Source: Serinus canaria (Eukaryota; Chordata; Aves; Passeriformes; Fringillidae). Taken from it: DNA of 64,000 nucleotides. Location of the stretch: positions 10,963,219-11,027,218 of the forward strand of contig NC_066323.1 in the NCBI RefSeq assembly GCF_022539315.1, read 5' to 3'. The position numbers and the translations under genes were made by a program. Numbering within the stretch: the stretch's first letter is position 1; every line of letters starts with the position of its first letter. Below the pieces are notes generated by a model, which saw nothing but the letters and a program-made list of their open reading frames with translations, was not told where the DNA came from and did no database searches. Positions 34,141 through 47,771 of this stretch are shown here, piece after piece.

Positions 34141-37100
34141 TCAGTTCATCCCAAGTTTTCCTATATCAGACGTTATTCAGCTCTCTTGAATAAGGCTCCT
34201 CTAGTGCTTCCCTGAGGACTCTTGTCTCTTTCTGCACGGTGTCACTCACCCATCTGGGCAGCTCTGGCAGCTCAGAGTCCTCAGGAGAACCTGCAAAGGG
34301 ATTTCTTTCCTCTTAATAACTTATTTCTTGAGAGGCAGCCCTTTTTTTCCCCTGTGACCTTTATTAGAAAACAGTGAGGGGGGAACAAGAGGAGTGCTTG
34401 GTGTGCTCTGGTCCTTGGAATTCCCCTGGGTTCTGCTCTCTGGGATGCTGTGAGATCCCAGCCTGTGTGGGTGTCTATAGAGCACCAGTGACAAGGCTTC
34501 TTCAGCACTTGTACCAAAAGCCTCTGGAAAGAGGGGCTCAGTGAACTCGGGGTGATGGAAAATCCTCTGGATTTGTCTGCACCAAGGCAGGCTCTGTTTT
34601 GTGACTGACCTCCCTGTGAGCTGCTGCTTTTTTTCTGGGCTTTGCCAAGGAATGAGAAGACCAGGTGAAGTTTGATAGCTTCACCAGTCAAAACATGGGT
34701 GGGAGGAGAAAAATGTTCCAGCCCAAGACCCTGCCTAGCACAGAAAATACTGGGATTGATGACTGTGGACTGTGCTTGCATGTGAGTTTTCAGTATCTTC
34801 CAGAGTCATGAATTTTGTTGGGAGCAGTTTAAAAGAGAGATGGCAGATGAAATTTCATGTGGCTTTCAGTTCTATTCCAATTTTTTTTTTCCTGTTATAG
34901 TTCCATTCCATTCCATATAGTTCATTTAGTGCTTTTGTTTCTTGCCAGAATTCTCAGATTAATATTTCCAAAAGGGATTTTATGTGGGATCAGCTAGAAA
35001 AAAAAAGCACAGTTGTAAGTGTGTATGTGTGTATGCAAGAGTTTATAACCATTCTTCTTGGCCAGCTGCAGAATGGAGACACAAAGTCAATGTCTGCAAA
35101 GAGTTTGCATGATTAAATTTCAGAATTACTTCAGCATGATCCCACAGAAAAGCCTCATCTCTTGGTTTCCTCTAGGAAAATCTGGCCCCCAATTTGAATT
35201 TGGCAACTCTTTTTGGAATGAAGACCTACCATATTAAACCCCCTTACTTGTTGCAAGCTGTAGAATAAATGTAAAATGCTTGAATAATCCATTTGAAGCT
35301 GCTACTGAAGAGTTTTTTCTGGAGCCAATCTTGTGGCCTTCAGAAATACCTGGGCTGAATTTACCTGAGAAGGAAATTGCTTTCTGCTTAGCTGAATCCA
35401 CCCCCACACCCCTGCCAGAGTTTTCACTGGTTACAGGAGTCTGCTGTACTTCAAAGCCTTCCCCAATTTGCAGTGCTGCTCTGGGCTGTTGAGCACACAG
35501 GACCTTGTCCTTCCCCAATGTTAGCCCCACTGATATCTTGATGAGTTCAGAGATAAACGCCTCCACAAAGCCTCTCTGCTGCTTCTCCATTCACCTCTTC
35601 ATTTTTCAGTGGGGAAAAGAGCTATTTTAGTTCTTTTCATTTCAATAAAAAAAGCAATATTGCTTTTTTTAATGGATCTGGGTTTTTTCCTCTCTGCAAA
35701 AACCTCATGGGAGAATGTGGTTAGGAAGAGATGCCTTAACTGTTTTTCTGTTTTGTGGGAGATGTACCGGAGGTGAATGGAGAAGATTCCAATTAAAATT
35801 CCTTTTTTTTCCTTGCTCTGTCTTTGGCAAAGAATGTTTGAGGAAGATGAGAAACTGCTCCATTTTAGCAGGGCAAGTACTAACAATAGAAGTCACAGGA
35901 GTTAGAGAAAATTAGGCTGGAAAGGCCACAAGTCTGTGCCTTTCTTTCTCTTTAAAGACAGGATTGACTCACCTTGCTGTGCCTCTGAAAGTTCCTTTTC
36001 TAAACTGTTCATATAAGATTTTTATGTCTGGAGCATCCAGATCTCTCAAGCATAAGAATTTCCAGTCCTTCTCCATTTTTTTTTGCCTTGGCTAAGTATT
36101 AAGAATACTTTTGGAATTTCTCCTACTGCAGTCCAAACCATGGCTGGGAGATGGAGCTGACCAGGACTGATGGCTCTCAGGTAGATCTTGTAAAACTGAG
36201 TGCTGGACTAAACTTGTTTCAGTCAGTAACAAAAATACACAGCATGCTCAGCCCTGGGAAGGTGGGAATTGTGTGGAAGAACAGGCATTAAGGTTATTTG
36301 TTGTCACATTGCCCAGAGATAAAATATTGGGCTTCCCCAGCAGTTTGGAGGCTTAAAGCACATTTAAAGCCACTTTTGAGAACTAATTAAACTGGGATAA
36401 ATATATTTGAACACCCATGCTTTGCAGTATAAAGGGCTTATCCTTCACCAAGGAATTTATAGTGCTTTGGTTACCTTAACACCAAGGCCAAATTTGCTTG
36501 GCCATCAGGCATGCATTACAGTGCAAAACCATAACACATCTTCTCACTTGTGCCCTGTGTTCCTGAGATGCCCAGGGAAGGGAGGAGTCCTGCAGCAGCA
36601 GCAGGCACTGAGTGCAAACAAAGCCTTGCCTCGGTCACTGATCACACCTGCCTGGAGAGACTCTGGGATTTAGATCACAGCAGGTGACACTGGCAGCTTT
36701 CACTGGGGAAGCCTCACACTTGAACTGCAGAACTTGCAGCAAGAATAAATCCCGAGGTGTGTTTGCTCCCCAGCACCTTGGAATGCAGAGATTGTTCACC
36801 TAACTCTCCAGTGCTGCTGCTGCTTCTCTCCTTGCCTCCCACTGACCTAACAGCTGGGCTGGAAAAGAGAATTTCCCCTGCTACTTAACTCTATATTTTT
36901 CCTGTTTTCCTACAGTGCCTTAATTTTCCTGCTGCTGACTGTTGCTCACCCTACTCCACTCCTTCCTCTCCAGGCAATCCCAAATATCCTGACTCCTCTC
37001 TGAGGCAGCAACTGCCTTCAAGAGTCAAAACTTTGCAGGGAGGAAGGGAGCTTTACCTTCTCTTGCCCTATTGTAAGGACTCAAGGTCTTTCCTTCCTTG

Positions 37101-40100
37101 GCTGAGACTTGCTGCTGAAATACCTGGTAGTCCAGTTTGTTTATCTGGCCGCTGGCCTTTGAAGGATGTGCTGCCACAGAGTTGTCATGGGAGCTGCTGG
37201 CTGGAGCAAATGAGAACAAATGAGAGGCAGAGCGATTATGGCCTGAGCAGCAGCAGCCCTGCCAAAACCTGGCCCCATGTCCAATAGCTCTTAAACTGTC
37301 TAACAATTCAGCCTAAAGCAGGTGCCTCTCAAGAGGTGCTGGCAAACAGCAGCTCTGCCTGACTCACCTCCCAAGGGCAGCTCTACCCAGTGCACTTCTG
37401 AGGAGCTGCAGGCTCTGAGCAGCAAAGCCAAGCCATGCCCTGCTCCTGCCTGGGGCACAGCAGCCCCTGCCCCCGTGCCCAGGGCAGAGGTGGCACCACC
37501 TGCAGGGGGGCTGTGATGGGAGCAAGGGCAGGGGTGGCACCTCCACCCCTCCTGCACGGGGGTCCTGGGCAGGGGAAGGGCAGGGGGTCCTCAGCAGCTG
37601 CCACTCAGCCTTCTGCCCCAGAACTGCAGCTTCAGGAGAGGAGCTGCCTCTTTTTCTAAGCCCTTTCTGTGCAAGAGGAAGGACAGGCAAAGCCTGCAGA
37701 GGAGGAATGATGATGGGATCAAAGCCTGGAAGCAAGAGCAGGGATCAGCTTCCCCAAGGCAAAGCAAAGCCCCAAAGCCAGGCTCTGTGGGGAGGGGTGT
37801 TTACAAAAGGTGTTTCTGAAAACCTCTGAAGGCATTATCAGAGGTTAATACTCTATACATTTATTGTATAGGTGTCCTGCTGAAACTAAGAATTACAGTA
37901 ATGTGGATAAAAGGAAGGGCTCATCCAGGGGCACGTGGCAGTGTTGAACCAGGGTTTGGTTTCCTCCCAGTGCTCCAAGTGACCAAGATGCTGTGGAGCT
38001 CTTGTTTTAGTCCATGGAAAGATTCAGTTTACTAACTGTATTTCTGCCACAGGGAGTGGGACTGGCTGTGTCTCTTTGATGTCTTTCACATGTTTTAAAA
38101 TAAGAAAAACTATTTATAATTCAACCATAAAACCAGAATTCCCTGAGCAAGACAGGAAGCTCAGGCTTTTATCTGCTCTGTGCTGTTTTAGAGGCTGTTT
38201 CTCCACAAAGTAGGACATAAAGTGAGTTGGCCTCAGAAAATAATCTTTTTTTTTAAAGTTCTATTGTCTTTCAAATTCACTTCCCCTCCCAGTGTGAGGG
38301 GATCAGAGGGACACAGTTAGGTAAGTGTCTGAAATGGATGAGTTTAGGTAGGTTGAAAAATTTTAAAATGCCTCATTATTTTAGTATAAGTCCTCAAAGC
38401 AACTCAAGGAAAGCAAGAGGAAACCTACATCAACCCTCAAAGCTTGATGGAATTGAACACAGCAGATTATTCATGGGCTTCTTACAGGCACAAAGGGAAA
38501 CAAATTAGGCTCTTCACTGCAAAATTTCCTATTTGGTTCGTAAGTCAAAATATCCTTCCTGCCTTTTTCCTCAGCCTGGAGGTCACAGCTGTGCCACTGA
38601 ACATGGGATGTCAGGGACAACAGCCTTTTTTGAGTATGACAGAGAGATTCTAGAAGGAAAGAGGAAACAGAGGAATTATCAACCTCTGCTGTATCAGTGT
38701 TCTTTATATTTCTGTACCAGTTCTTTATATTTCTGTGGTACATACTGAAAATCTCTAAGAATTTTTTTTATATTTTAAGTTTTCCCACAGCCCCCTTCTT
38801 CTGTATTTAAGGACAGAAAAGTATTAGAAAATAACAGAATGAGGAGTTGTAACTTCATCAGGTCATCTGATCTTAGGTGGAGGTGGTAAAATATCTAATC
38901 TAGGAGACTTCAGCAGAAACAAACTCCAATACTTTTGAAATGCAGACCTGTATTAGTCTTCCCCCACCCTGATTTACTCTTCATATGCCAGTCCAGTCTC
39001 AAAGATTTCTGGGAATGGTCAGTAAAAGGAAAGAAATATGAGAGGCTTTTGTTTTGCTGGTCAGTGATCACTTCTAGTTGTCACCCTACAAATGTGCCAT
39101 CTGTTTAAAGCTAGTTCACTGTTCACTTGCTAGTGTTGCTTAGAAACTAATTTTCTAAAATCCCACATTTATCAGTGTGCTGATAAGTCTGTGAACACTT
39201 CTGGCAGAGAAGGGGTAGGATGATGCAATTCCTGAGGAGCTGAAATTTTGGGGATCTTGTTTGATGTGGGATGTACAGATCCTAATAGCCTTGATGCTTT
39301 TCAATATTTGAGTCTTCTCTTCCTGACTGGAGATGGCCTTCATCAGAAATACATGTAAATTGGGAATGCAGGAGCAATATTAATGTTTGCTGTGCATTCC
39401 CCAGTGCAGGAGGGTGGTGGAAAGCTGAAGGCCAGGCTCCCTCTGTAAGGCTGTGTGTGCCTGGGCTGTGAGCAGGCAGCAACCCAGGGCTGCAGGATGG
39501 CTCCAGGGGCCCAGGGATGGATGTGCTCAGCTGGAAGCTGGCTTTCCAAATGGTTTGCCACATAAAAATAAATAAAAAAACCAAGCAAGCAAGCATGTGA
39601 GGACAGGTGAGATTCCTGATTTGCTTGAATGGCCAATGTGTGTGTGAAAAATCCATGTGCAATTTTAGCACCAGAAAAGGCAATCTTTGTACTTTCTGTC
39701 TGACTCCTATTGCCTTGGGGATGCTCATTGTATACTTGCCAAGCAAACCATTTGATTAAGTGCTAAACTTGAAAAAAGTAAATAGCCTATTTAAACATGT
39801 TAAGCACAACCTGTCACCTACTTAGATGCTAGTTAAACATAACCTATTTAAATATGCCTTCACCTAAGTCCATGTGCATCTTGTTTCCTGCCACATACCT
39901 TGTAAATGAAATGTCCTATAATAACAAAAATGAGGTGATAAAATACAAGCACTACCAGCTTTGCTTAAAAAATGCAATGAACACTCATATGGGGTTTCAA
40001 ATATGTTGCACTGCCAGTCTGTGGCACCCACTAACATCTGAGAGAAAGGAAATTCATTAACAGAGCTCCACAGCTGGCACCTGTACTGCACTACCATTAC

Positions 40101-43100
40101 TGCTCTTTGTCAGAGACTTTAAATGTTTGCACATCTCCTTCATTTCACCAGGCACCTGAATTTCTCTTCTGTATTTTCTGTTGAGTTCAAAATCTGTCTG
40201 AAAAAGGAAGCAGGGAGTGGATGTGGCTCATCTTTATCACTTCCCATCTTCTTGACCTGTGTTTCTGTACAATCTTTGTGTAGACTAACAGGATAATCCT
40301 ATTCTGCACAAGATAATTCTCTTCTCTGGCAGAGGCAGGGACTGTTCCATACTCCCCCCACACCTTGTTACAGGCCTAAGTCCAGGAAAGTTGATGAGCT
40401 TTGCAGTCTGTGTCCTGGGGCTGGCAGTGTGTCCTGGGGCTGGCCAGCTGTGGGTTGGTGTGATTGCGTCCAGCTCAGGTGTGGCCTCACACTGGGATTT
40501 CAGTCAACCATTTGATGTGGGTTTTCCCACTCCCACCTTGTCCTTTACACTGAGATCAGAAGTTCTTTATAGCCCTGTTTGGGTCTGGGGGAGTATGGAG
40601 AGCAGTGGCTCTGCCCAGAGCAGTGACACACTGCTATGACGCAGCTAAAAATGCCACACAACAGATTCCACCAGCATCTCCTCCAGGACAGGAGTGAAAG
40701 AGCCTTGGTCTAGGAATTTTAATCGTGCTGTGGATTAAAAATTGAGGTTTGTGTGAAGATGATTTTTTCCCCTTATCTTATGGCTCTTGTTGGGAGTCCA
40801 GAGAGGCAGATGGGTTTTGCTCGCTGTAACTGTCTTTATGAGAAGATGAACAGTGATTTATTACCATTTCCATTAACTGCTCCTAATGCAAAGAGGAAAT
40901 GTTAAAAGTCACTCCTCCTTGGAGGAGAGGTGATGCTTGACCTTCTCTTGAAAGAGAGAAGGGAGGAGGAGAAATGCTAAGAGAGGATGTTCTGCTGGGA
41001 TGCTGTCATTGGTAACAGCAGTGACCTTTTCCCTGTGGTCAGCAGGTGGCATCATGAAGATAAATTGCTTCAACCTGCAAGTTAAAAGATCTTTGTGCCA
41101 AGCAAGAAAATTTAAAAAAACCTTCCAAAAGTCAAGCAGTATTGCAACTTCAGTTCATATTTTCTAATTCTTTTATGGAAATAGTTGCTGTGCATTGAAA
41201 TGTGAGGCATCTATTGTAATCTGACAACTAAAACTGGCTGGTGATGGATGTTTTGGAGAAGATTTTACTTGCCAGGTTGCACCAAACTCCTCTGTCATTC
41301 TAGTGAGAATGAGAAATACTCAGAGGACCCAGGTACTCCTGTCCTTAGGGGTCACTGCCACTAAAAAAAGCAGAATTTTTCCCCCATTGAATCTCAGAGT
41401 CTCTTAAGGAAGGATAATCAGAGAAGTAGGTATGGTTCCACTCCATCCATACCCATTTTCACTTCTAGCACTATCCACTCAGTAGTGCCTTAAGGTCAAT
41501 ATAAAATAGAGTCTGCAGAGTTGCCGTGGTGATAGCTGCAATTCCTCCCTTGTGGTTCCAAGTGATCTGGAAGGGCAGCTCTGACAGGTACTTTCTAATT
41601 TACTGCTCAACCTCGTTTTCTGCCCATGGAGTTTATAGGGAAGGTCACTCGTCACATCTCATTTCTTTAACGTTGTCCTTATTCTCTTCATTACAAAGCA
41701 AAAGTGGGATCAAATGATCAGTCAATGTATGAGGGGAAAGAAGAGCAAAAATTTCTGAGCAGCAATGGACCTTCTGCTGTTTTAGATGCTGGCATTCAGT
41801 GCCTGTTAGATTTCTGCAGGAATGTGGACAAAGACACGGGAAGTAGGACATGTGCTCAAAGGGTGTGCATGTGGAGCACTCCATTCTCTTGCAAACCAGA
41901 GCTGTCCCTGCCACTGGCAGCTGAGCAGCTGCCTTTGGTCTCTGGAGAGCAATATACCAGCTGGTAATTAAACTGTGGGGTGTGCAGGCTGTCACTGGAG
42001 CAGGGCAGATCACAGTGGTGGTCACCAGATCCATCCTGGCCGAGACTGCCTCGGCAGGGAGCTGAGAGCACAGACCTGCACCACCCTCCCTGCAAACGGG
42101 GCCAGCCACGCTCTCAAGGGTCACCCTGGGCTGCTCAGCGCTCACTGGGATCTGGGGGAGCCTTCCAGGGAATGCCCAATCTCTGCTGGCTCACCCTGTG
42201 GGTGACAGTGCTGTCAGTGTGTCTCCAAGCTCATTCCCCTCAGGCACTCCCTGCTAATTCACCAGTGGGAATCAGGAGCAAGAGCTGCTGTTCCCAGGTT
42301 AGGGGACTGGGATGCAGATTTTAAATACTGCCATGTTTGTTGGTCTGGGGACTTGAAAAGAAGGGCTGGACCTTTCTTGGGAAGGAAGGGGATCAATCTT
42401 GCTTGGAATAGGTTGCAAAAGAATTCAGGAGGGGCTCTGAGCTAATTTCCTTACCTCTGTACCCTCCCACATCTTGCCTTCAGCCTTACACATTTTTGCA
42501 TTTCTGGGCTTTTTAGAATAAGCTGCCTTAATATTAAAATACTTTCCAGAGCTAAAGGAGTTAACTGCTTACATTGAGGCCAGCTCTTTCCTTTTTTATT
42601 TTATTTTTTTAATATTTTAAATGACACAGACTACTGTGAGAGCCACAGATCTGATAATTAGCAGGTCCTACGTAGTGAGACCTAAAAGCCTCCAGTGCCA
42701 GGGGCCATCAGTGACATTGCAAGGGCTGCAGTGGGAGATGGATTTGGTTCTAAGCTTTGAGGGGAGGCAGAGGTGATCTGCATCCTAATAGCACAAAACA
42801 CGTGGAAAAGGAACTCTAGTGCTTAAAGGGCTTTTCTATGAGGAGCAACAGCCCCAACAGGATGGTCTGGCTGGCCACGACAGGATGAGGTGCTCTGCAG
42901 ACCAGGAGAGCACTGCCCATCTCTGTGCTGTGCAGGCATGTCATTTAGGGAACATCCTGAAGCTGAAAAGCAGGCAAAGGTGGATTATGTTAGTCTTCAT
43001 TGCTGAGTTGCCTCCCCCAGCCCAGGGAATTATTTTTCTTATAGATAATAACCAATCATTCCCAAATGCATCACTTGAAAGGTCTTTAGGCTGCATGCCA

Positions 43101-43369
43101 GGATTTTGGAGCTAATAGGGAGCCCCGGGAAGGGGATGGATGGGCTTGGTTGCAGCCTGGAGATATTTATGTGTGTGTACACACCGTATTTCAGCCAGCC
43201 AAAGCAGCGTGCTTAGACTCAGATTTACCACGGAAAGGCTCTAAACCCATTTCCAAAGCGGCAACATAATTTAAAAGGCCTTGCAGTGCCTGAGATGACT
43301 CAAGCAAAAGCCCTCCCTCCCCCTTCCCCCGTGTCACTCACATCTCACCTTGACTGCAGGTGGCGGGAT
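34141..43369. other. Intergenic sequence, no gene recognised
   Basis: No exon is supported on either strand. It contains a GC-rich, CpG-poor stretch at 37300-37740 with G-quadruplex-prone runs, a 21-bp-period duplication of GTTCTTTATATTTCTGT (38699 and 38720), and a GTGTCCTGGGGCTGGC duplication near 40.4 kb. The minus-strand frame at 41645-42145 has no recognisable domain. Confidence 0.55.
37505..37588 (+). repeat. Two G-quadruplex-prone segments
   Basis: At 37505-37534 four G runs (6, 3, 3, 4) are spaced by 7, 5 and 2 nt. At 37556-37588 the plus strand carries five further runs of three or more G separated by 2-4 nt. Both fit the classical G3+N1-7 pattern on the plus strand. Confidence 0.7.
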
Positions 43370-43740
43370 GTGATGGATCGGGGGGGCGCGAAGGGGACAG
43401 CAGGGAGGGGATGGCGGCTGTGACAGAGAGGGGACAGCGCTGGAAAACGGGAGGGCTGCAGCCCCGGGGCTCCTGAGAGCTGGCACAGCTCAGAGGAGCA
43501 GGACCGGCTGCCGGGGACGGGGGGGCTGGCAGGGCTGTCCCTCCCGGGGTGTCCCCTAGCCGGGCTGTCCCTTGCCGGGGTGCCACCGTGCCGCCTGCCA
43601 TCAGCCGGGGCTGCTCCCGGCGCTCCCAACTTTCTGTCCGGGAGCGCTCGTGCTCCTCCGCTGAGAGGAAAAGCGATTGCTGTGCAAACCCGTCAGGCGT
43701 CTTGAGGGACTGGTTATACCGAAAGCATCTCCTGGCGCTG
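43370..43740. promoter_or_regulatory. Isolated CpG island, possible promoter
   Basis: This is the only CpG-dense, strongly GC-rich segment of the window: I count roughly 28 CpG by eye over about 370 bp, while the flanks are nearly CpG-free. It includes a plus-strand G-quadruplex pattern at 43380-43410 and a 30-bp-period repeat (GGGCTGTCCCT at 43532 and 43562). In warm-blooded vertebrates such islands usually mark transcription starts. No known first exon is recognised. The minus strand has ATG at 43601, an open Pro-rich frame and a strong donor AAG/GTGAGA at 43349/43348. On the plus strand a CT/GTAAGT donor lies at 43809. Direction and product are unknown. Confidence 0.6.
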
Positions 43741-45535
43741 CAGAAAGTGGGACAGCCTTCCTTTTCCCGTTAGGTTTTTACTGTGAATGGATTGTGAAGA
43801 CAAAAGCTGTAAGTCAGCCCTTTTTCTTTGCTGTTTAATATATAAAATCTCTGCTGTGTGAGAGCCTGGTCCGTGCAGGATCCATTCCAGCGAAGGGAAC
43901 TTGGCACACATACTGCAGTATCATCCCCCTTCTGCAGTAGATGTGCTGTAACAAAATGAAATTCATTGTCTGCTCCCAGCAGGAGCCCGTCCATCCATCT
44001 GCTACCTATCATTGTCTGTCTGTCTTAGGAATTTAGGCAGCCACCTTCCTCTGTGCCTGTCACAAGGAGGCAGTAATAATAGCAGCCTTTGACACGTCCA
44101 GCCCTTTGCTCTCTCCCTTTTCAAGCCTTTGTTAAAAGCAGGGATTTTCTGTGGGGAGAAAGAGGAAGGCAGAAACAGTGTTCATATTTTAAATTACCTC
44201 AAGAAAAAGGTTTTTCACACAGGAGGAGGACATCCAAGGGACCTGTTTTTTTCTGGGGGGTCAGTCCCCACTGGGCCCCCTGGCTGGATAAACCTTTCTT
44301 CCCAGCTGCAGGGGCCTTGGGGTCTGCACTGCCCCAGGCAGCAGAGCTGCTGTGTGTGCACAGGGTGTGTTTTGCAGGGGGAAATGAAGGCATTGATATA
44401 GCCACAGCTCCATCTGTGGATTTTTTTGAAAAATGGACTTCCATTTCAGAGTGGTGACAGAGAAGGAGCCTTATTCCCAGCCCTGGTGTGCCCAATTCAT
44501 GGAGCTGTCAGACAGCTATGCCTCCCACCAGCTGCTGTTCGTGTGTCACAGCTGGGCTGCAGCTCCAGCCTGGAGGAGATGGCTGCAGTGACCTGACTGC
44601 AAGGGACAGCTTGCAGGTAACTTGAAGGCACCAAGAAGTCACAGCCTTAATGGGAAAAGGGGTGTTCAGCTGCCATCACCCAAGGCAGGGGGAACCTGCC
44701 CTTCACCTGTGTGCTTTCCCAGCCAGGCACCATCTCCCACTCCACTGCTTGCTGGCAGGATGTGGGTGGACTGGACTGCAGGGTTGCAGTGGGGAGTATC
44801 AGGGGTGCCAAGGCATAAAAAAGAACTAGGAGACCAGAATTTAGATGTGAGGAAAAGCAAATGTCTTCTTGCCATTCCCCAGTGTCTATGGCGAACCCTC
44901 TTTTGGGTATGAATGGGTTCTTTTGGATTCTCATCTAAGGGAACAGGGAGGTGGGGCTGCAAAGGCACAGGGCAGAAACCAAGGCTGTCAGCTCATTGCT
45001 CTCAGCAGGGAGTCCTTCTGTGCCTCAGTGCTCCTTGGTAGCCTGAGCCATGTGGGCTGTGAGCTTTGGAGGGGAAAAGGAGAAACTGTCCTGGCAGTGT
45101 CTCTGGAATATGACCTGGAATATGACCTGCTCTGGTGTGCCATTGCTTCAGCCTTGCAGGGGGTCACCCTCAGCTGCTATTCTTGATCTGAAAGTTAATT
45201 TCCTGGTTTGTTCTGACATTTCAGAACTGGTTGTGTCACTTGAAAATGAGTCTTGTTGCTGAATTTCACAGGCACAGAGCTTGCAGGTTGCTCTGCCCCA
45301 CTCTGAGAAGAGGCCTGCAGGGAGGCAGGGGTGGCACAGACACCCTTGGGACAGATGAGCCCTTCACTCCCCGTGTGGCCTCAACCTTCTGAAACCTTGC
45401 AGACACCACGCTGGCAACAAAGCTTGCTAAAATTGTGGCATCCTAGAACAGTTGCCAGCTCCATGGGGAGGCTGATGGCACAATGAGTCTCTTGGGTTTC
45501 ACTGCTGTGCTCTTGGAGCTTAAGACACAGAACAA

Positions 45536-45578
45536 GACTCAGGACTCCTGGGTTTAAATCCTCTAAAAATCTGGCTGC
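45536..45578 (+). mobile_element. MIR-like SINE core scrap
   Basis: GACTCAGGACTCCTGGGTTT followed by AAATCCTC resembles the MIR core (CAGACTGCCTGGGTTCGAATCC). Only about 40 bp match by eye, so this is weak. Confidence 0.25.
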
Positions 45579-47771
45579 CTTTAGGCCTCAAAAGAGACAT
45601 TTAGGAACTTTTTGCTAGTTAAAAATTAAATACATGAATTATACAAAATCCTAGTAGAAATTATGATGGTGGCTATTAAGTAAGCAGTTCATCTTGAAAA
45701 CTGGAGCTTGAAAAGGTTAGAGAAACTTAGTCTGGAAGTGTACATATATGACAAATATTGGCCATATCATGAAAAAAAAAATCCTGGCCTAAAAGCCATA
45801 TTATACCTGAAGACATTTATATGGAGGTTTGTTTCCTTTGTGAGGTGGTTGATCCTTAGGGTTGCTAAATGGTACTACATCAAACTAAAAGGTCTAGGCA
45901 GTTTGAAAAGACAATTCCACTCCAAAGAATCCAAGAACAGTGTAGAATAATGTCAGTATTTTTCAGCTTGCTTTATAGAAATGCATCACTAATATACTGC
46001 ATTGTGGCAAACTGACAGTCAGAATGGGTACCAGAAGGGACAAAAACACGCTGAGCCCAGCTAATGCTCTCAGCTTGGTGAGGTCTTTCCCAACTGGTAT
46101 TTCACTTAGTCCCTCTGAGGAACAGCTCATCAATAAACAAGTTGGCAGCTTGGCTCTGGGTCCAGTTTTCAGAGGGCTCCTGAGATGGTTCTGGAAGAAC
46201 TGGGCTTGAGGATTTGCACAGCACAAGCAGCTGTGGGCAGGTGCAGTGAACACCTCATGGCAGGTCAGGCTGTGGTGAAGCTGTGCTGCAGCTGGGTGCC
46301 CTCCTGGGCCTTGCTTTGTGTCCTGGAGAAAAGCTCTGAACTGAGCCAGGCTTGCCCCTTTGGAGTCCTGGAGCCAAGACCTTCACTGGTTGTGGTGTCC
46401 CAGATTTCACTGCTCGAGGAATGTGTGGCTTTCTCCACAAGGCCTCGATTCTCTCACTTCTCCTTACCTTTAGAAGATGCAGCTCCCTCCATGACAGATT
46501 CTAGGTCAGCTCCTGGCCAAAGCTGGAAACCCTTTTGCAAGACCAAGCCATCCTTCATGAGACCCTTTGGACATGTTCAATTCCCAGGCTACTAAATGTG
46601 TGCAGTGACCCTCTCCATAGCAACCAGTGAAAATGTCAATAATCTCTGCCATGGAAACCATGGGAAATTCACCTAGGAGTGAATACAGATTTCACTGGTT
46701 TAAGCACTAAGACAAAAGCTTTTCAAGGATCAGCCATTTCACTGCCAAATGAAAACAGCTTGAAAAATATATTAAGGACATTTGAAGAGTTTTAGTAATA
46801 AAATAAAACATTTAATAAAGAATACTTTGCAGTTCTGTATAGTCTTTCAGCAGTGATTTACCATCAGGGTGCTGCCTGGATATTGGAAAGAAAGGTTTAC
46901 TAGGAATACAATAGATAATAAATTAAAGAGATTAAATCTCATCCCTGTGTGTATGTGTTAATAAAAGATCCCCATAATACTCCTGGAATACAGAAAGTAT
47001 AAAAGACAATAGTGAAAGTATAAAGTGGAACTAGAATGTTGTGAGTGACTAAACTAATCCGTGGATTAATGGACAGCCAGTGTGAGCAGAGTCCTGCTGG
47101 CAGCTCACATGGATCTCAGCAAAGCTCACTGTTGTATGTGGAGAGTAAAACTGACCTTGATATGAAGGGCTGAAAAATGTCTGAATGCACTTCCCTGAAA
47201 TGCTGTGCATAAAATTAATTCCATCATTAATAACTGGCCCACGCTTTCCATTCTGAGGAATCCAATTCACCTTCTGGCAACCCACTGACCAAGCAGCAGG
47301 ATAGTTTCTGGAACAGGAGGGAAAGTAGAACTGCATTATATTGGTACCTGTTCCCTCAATACAGGGAGAGCAGGGGTAGATCTACAGCAATATCAGTCTT
47401 TCAGGGGAATTTGCCATCAGAAAAAGTTAGGATACCTTAGTACCTGCAGAAACCTAGCTCAAATGCATTGTCCAAGTTAGTTTTTAGAGGATAGAAAGCT
47501 CATGCTTTGGCCTCTGACAGCCTTTAACCCTTGCTTTTTGATTCCTCACACAATAAGTTAACTGGAAATTGCTCTGCTTGTCTCTGACAGCACTTTCTTA
47601 GCAGCCTGGGTTTTGGGGCTTTCAGGCATTTGTGAATTGCTTCTGTTCTTAACATTGCAGTATATAGAACTAGAATGGGTGTCTTCCCAAATTAATCTTT
47701 GAAAGCACTGCTATGTTTTTTTTTTCATTTTCATCTATGTCCTTTTGGATAGATGGTGTCTGAAAAGATGG

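Noticed and set aside
35890..35935. Possible CR1 start (TTAGGCTGGAAAGGCC)
   Set aside because: It resembles the opening of some CR1 tails, but nothing after it matches.
37364..37735. 123-codon Pro/Gly-rich minus-strand open frame in the GC-rich patch
   Set aside because: Several frames are open here because of GC-rich composition. There is no domain and no CpG island.
41645..42145. 166-codon minus-strand open frame
   Set aside because: The sequence is Cys/Thr/Ser-rich with no family resemblance, and a plus-strand frame is equally open. No splice evidence.
43345..43629. 94-codon minus-strand frame through the CpG island
   Set aside because: It starts at TTG and not ATG, and reflects GC-rich composition. 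The overlapping ATG frame from 43601 is kept only as part of the promoter hypothesis.
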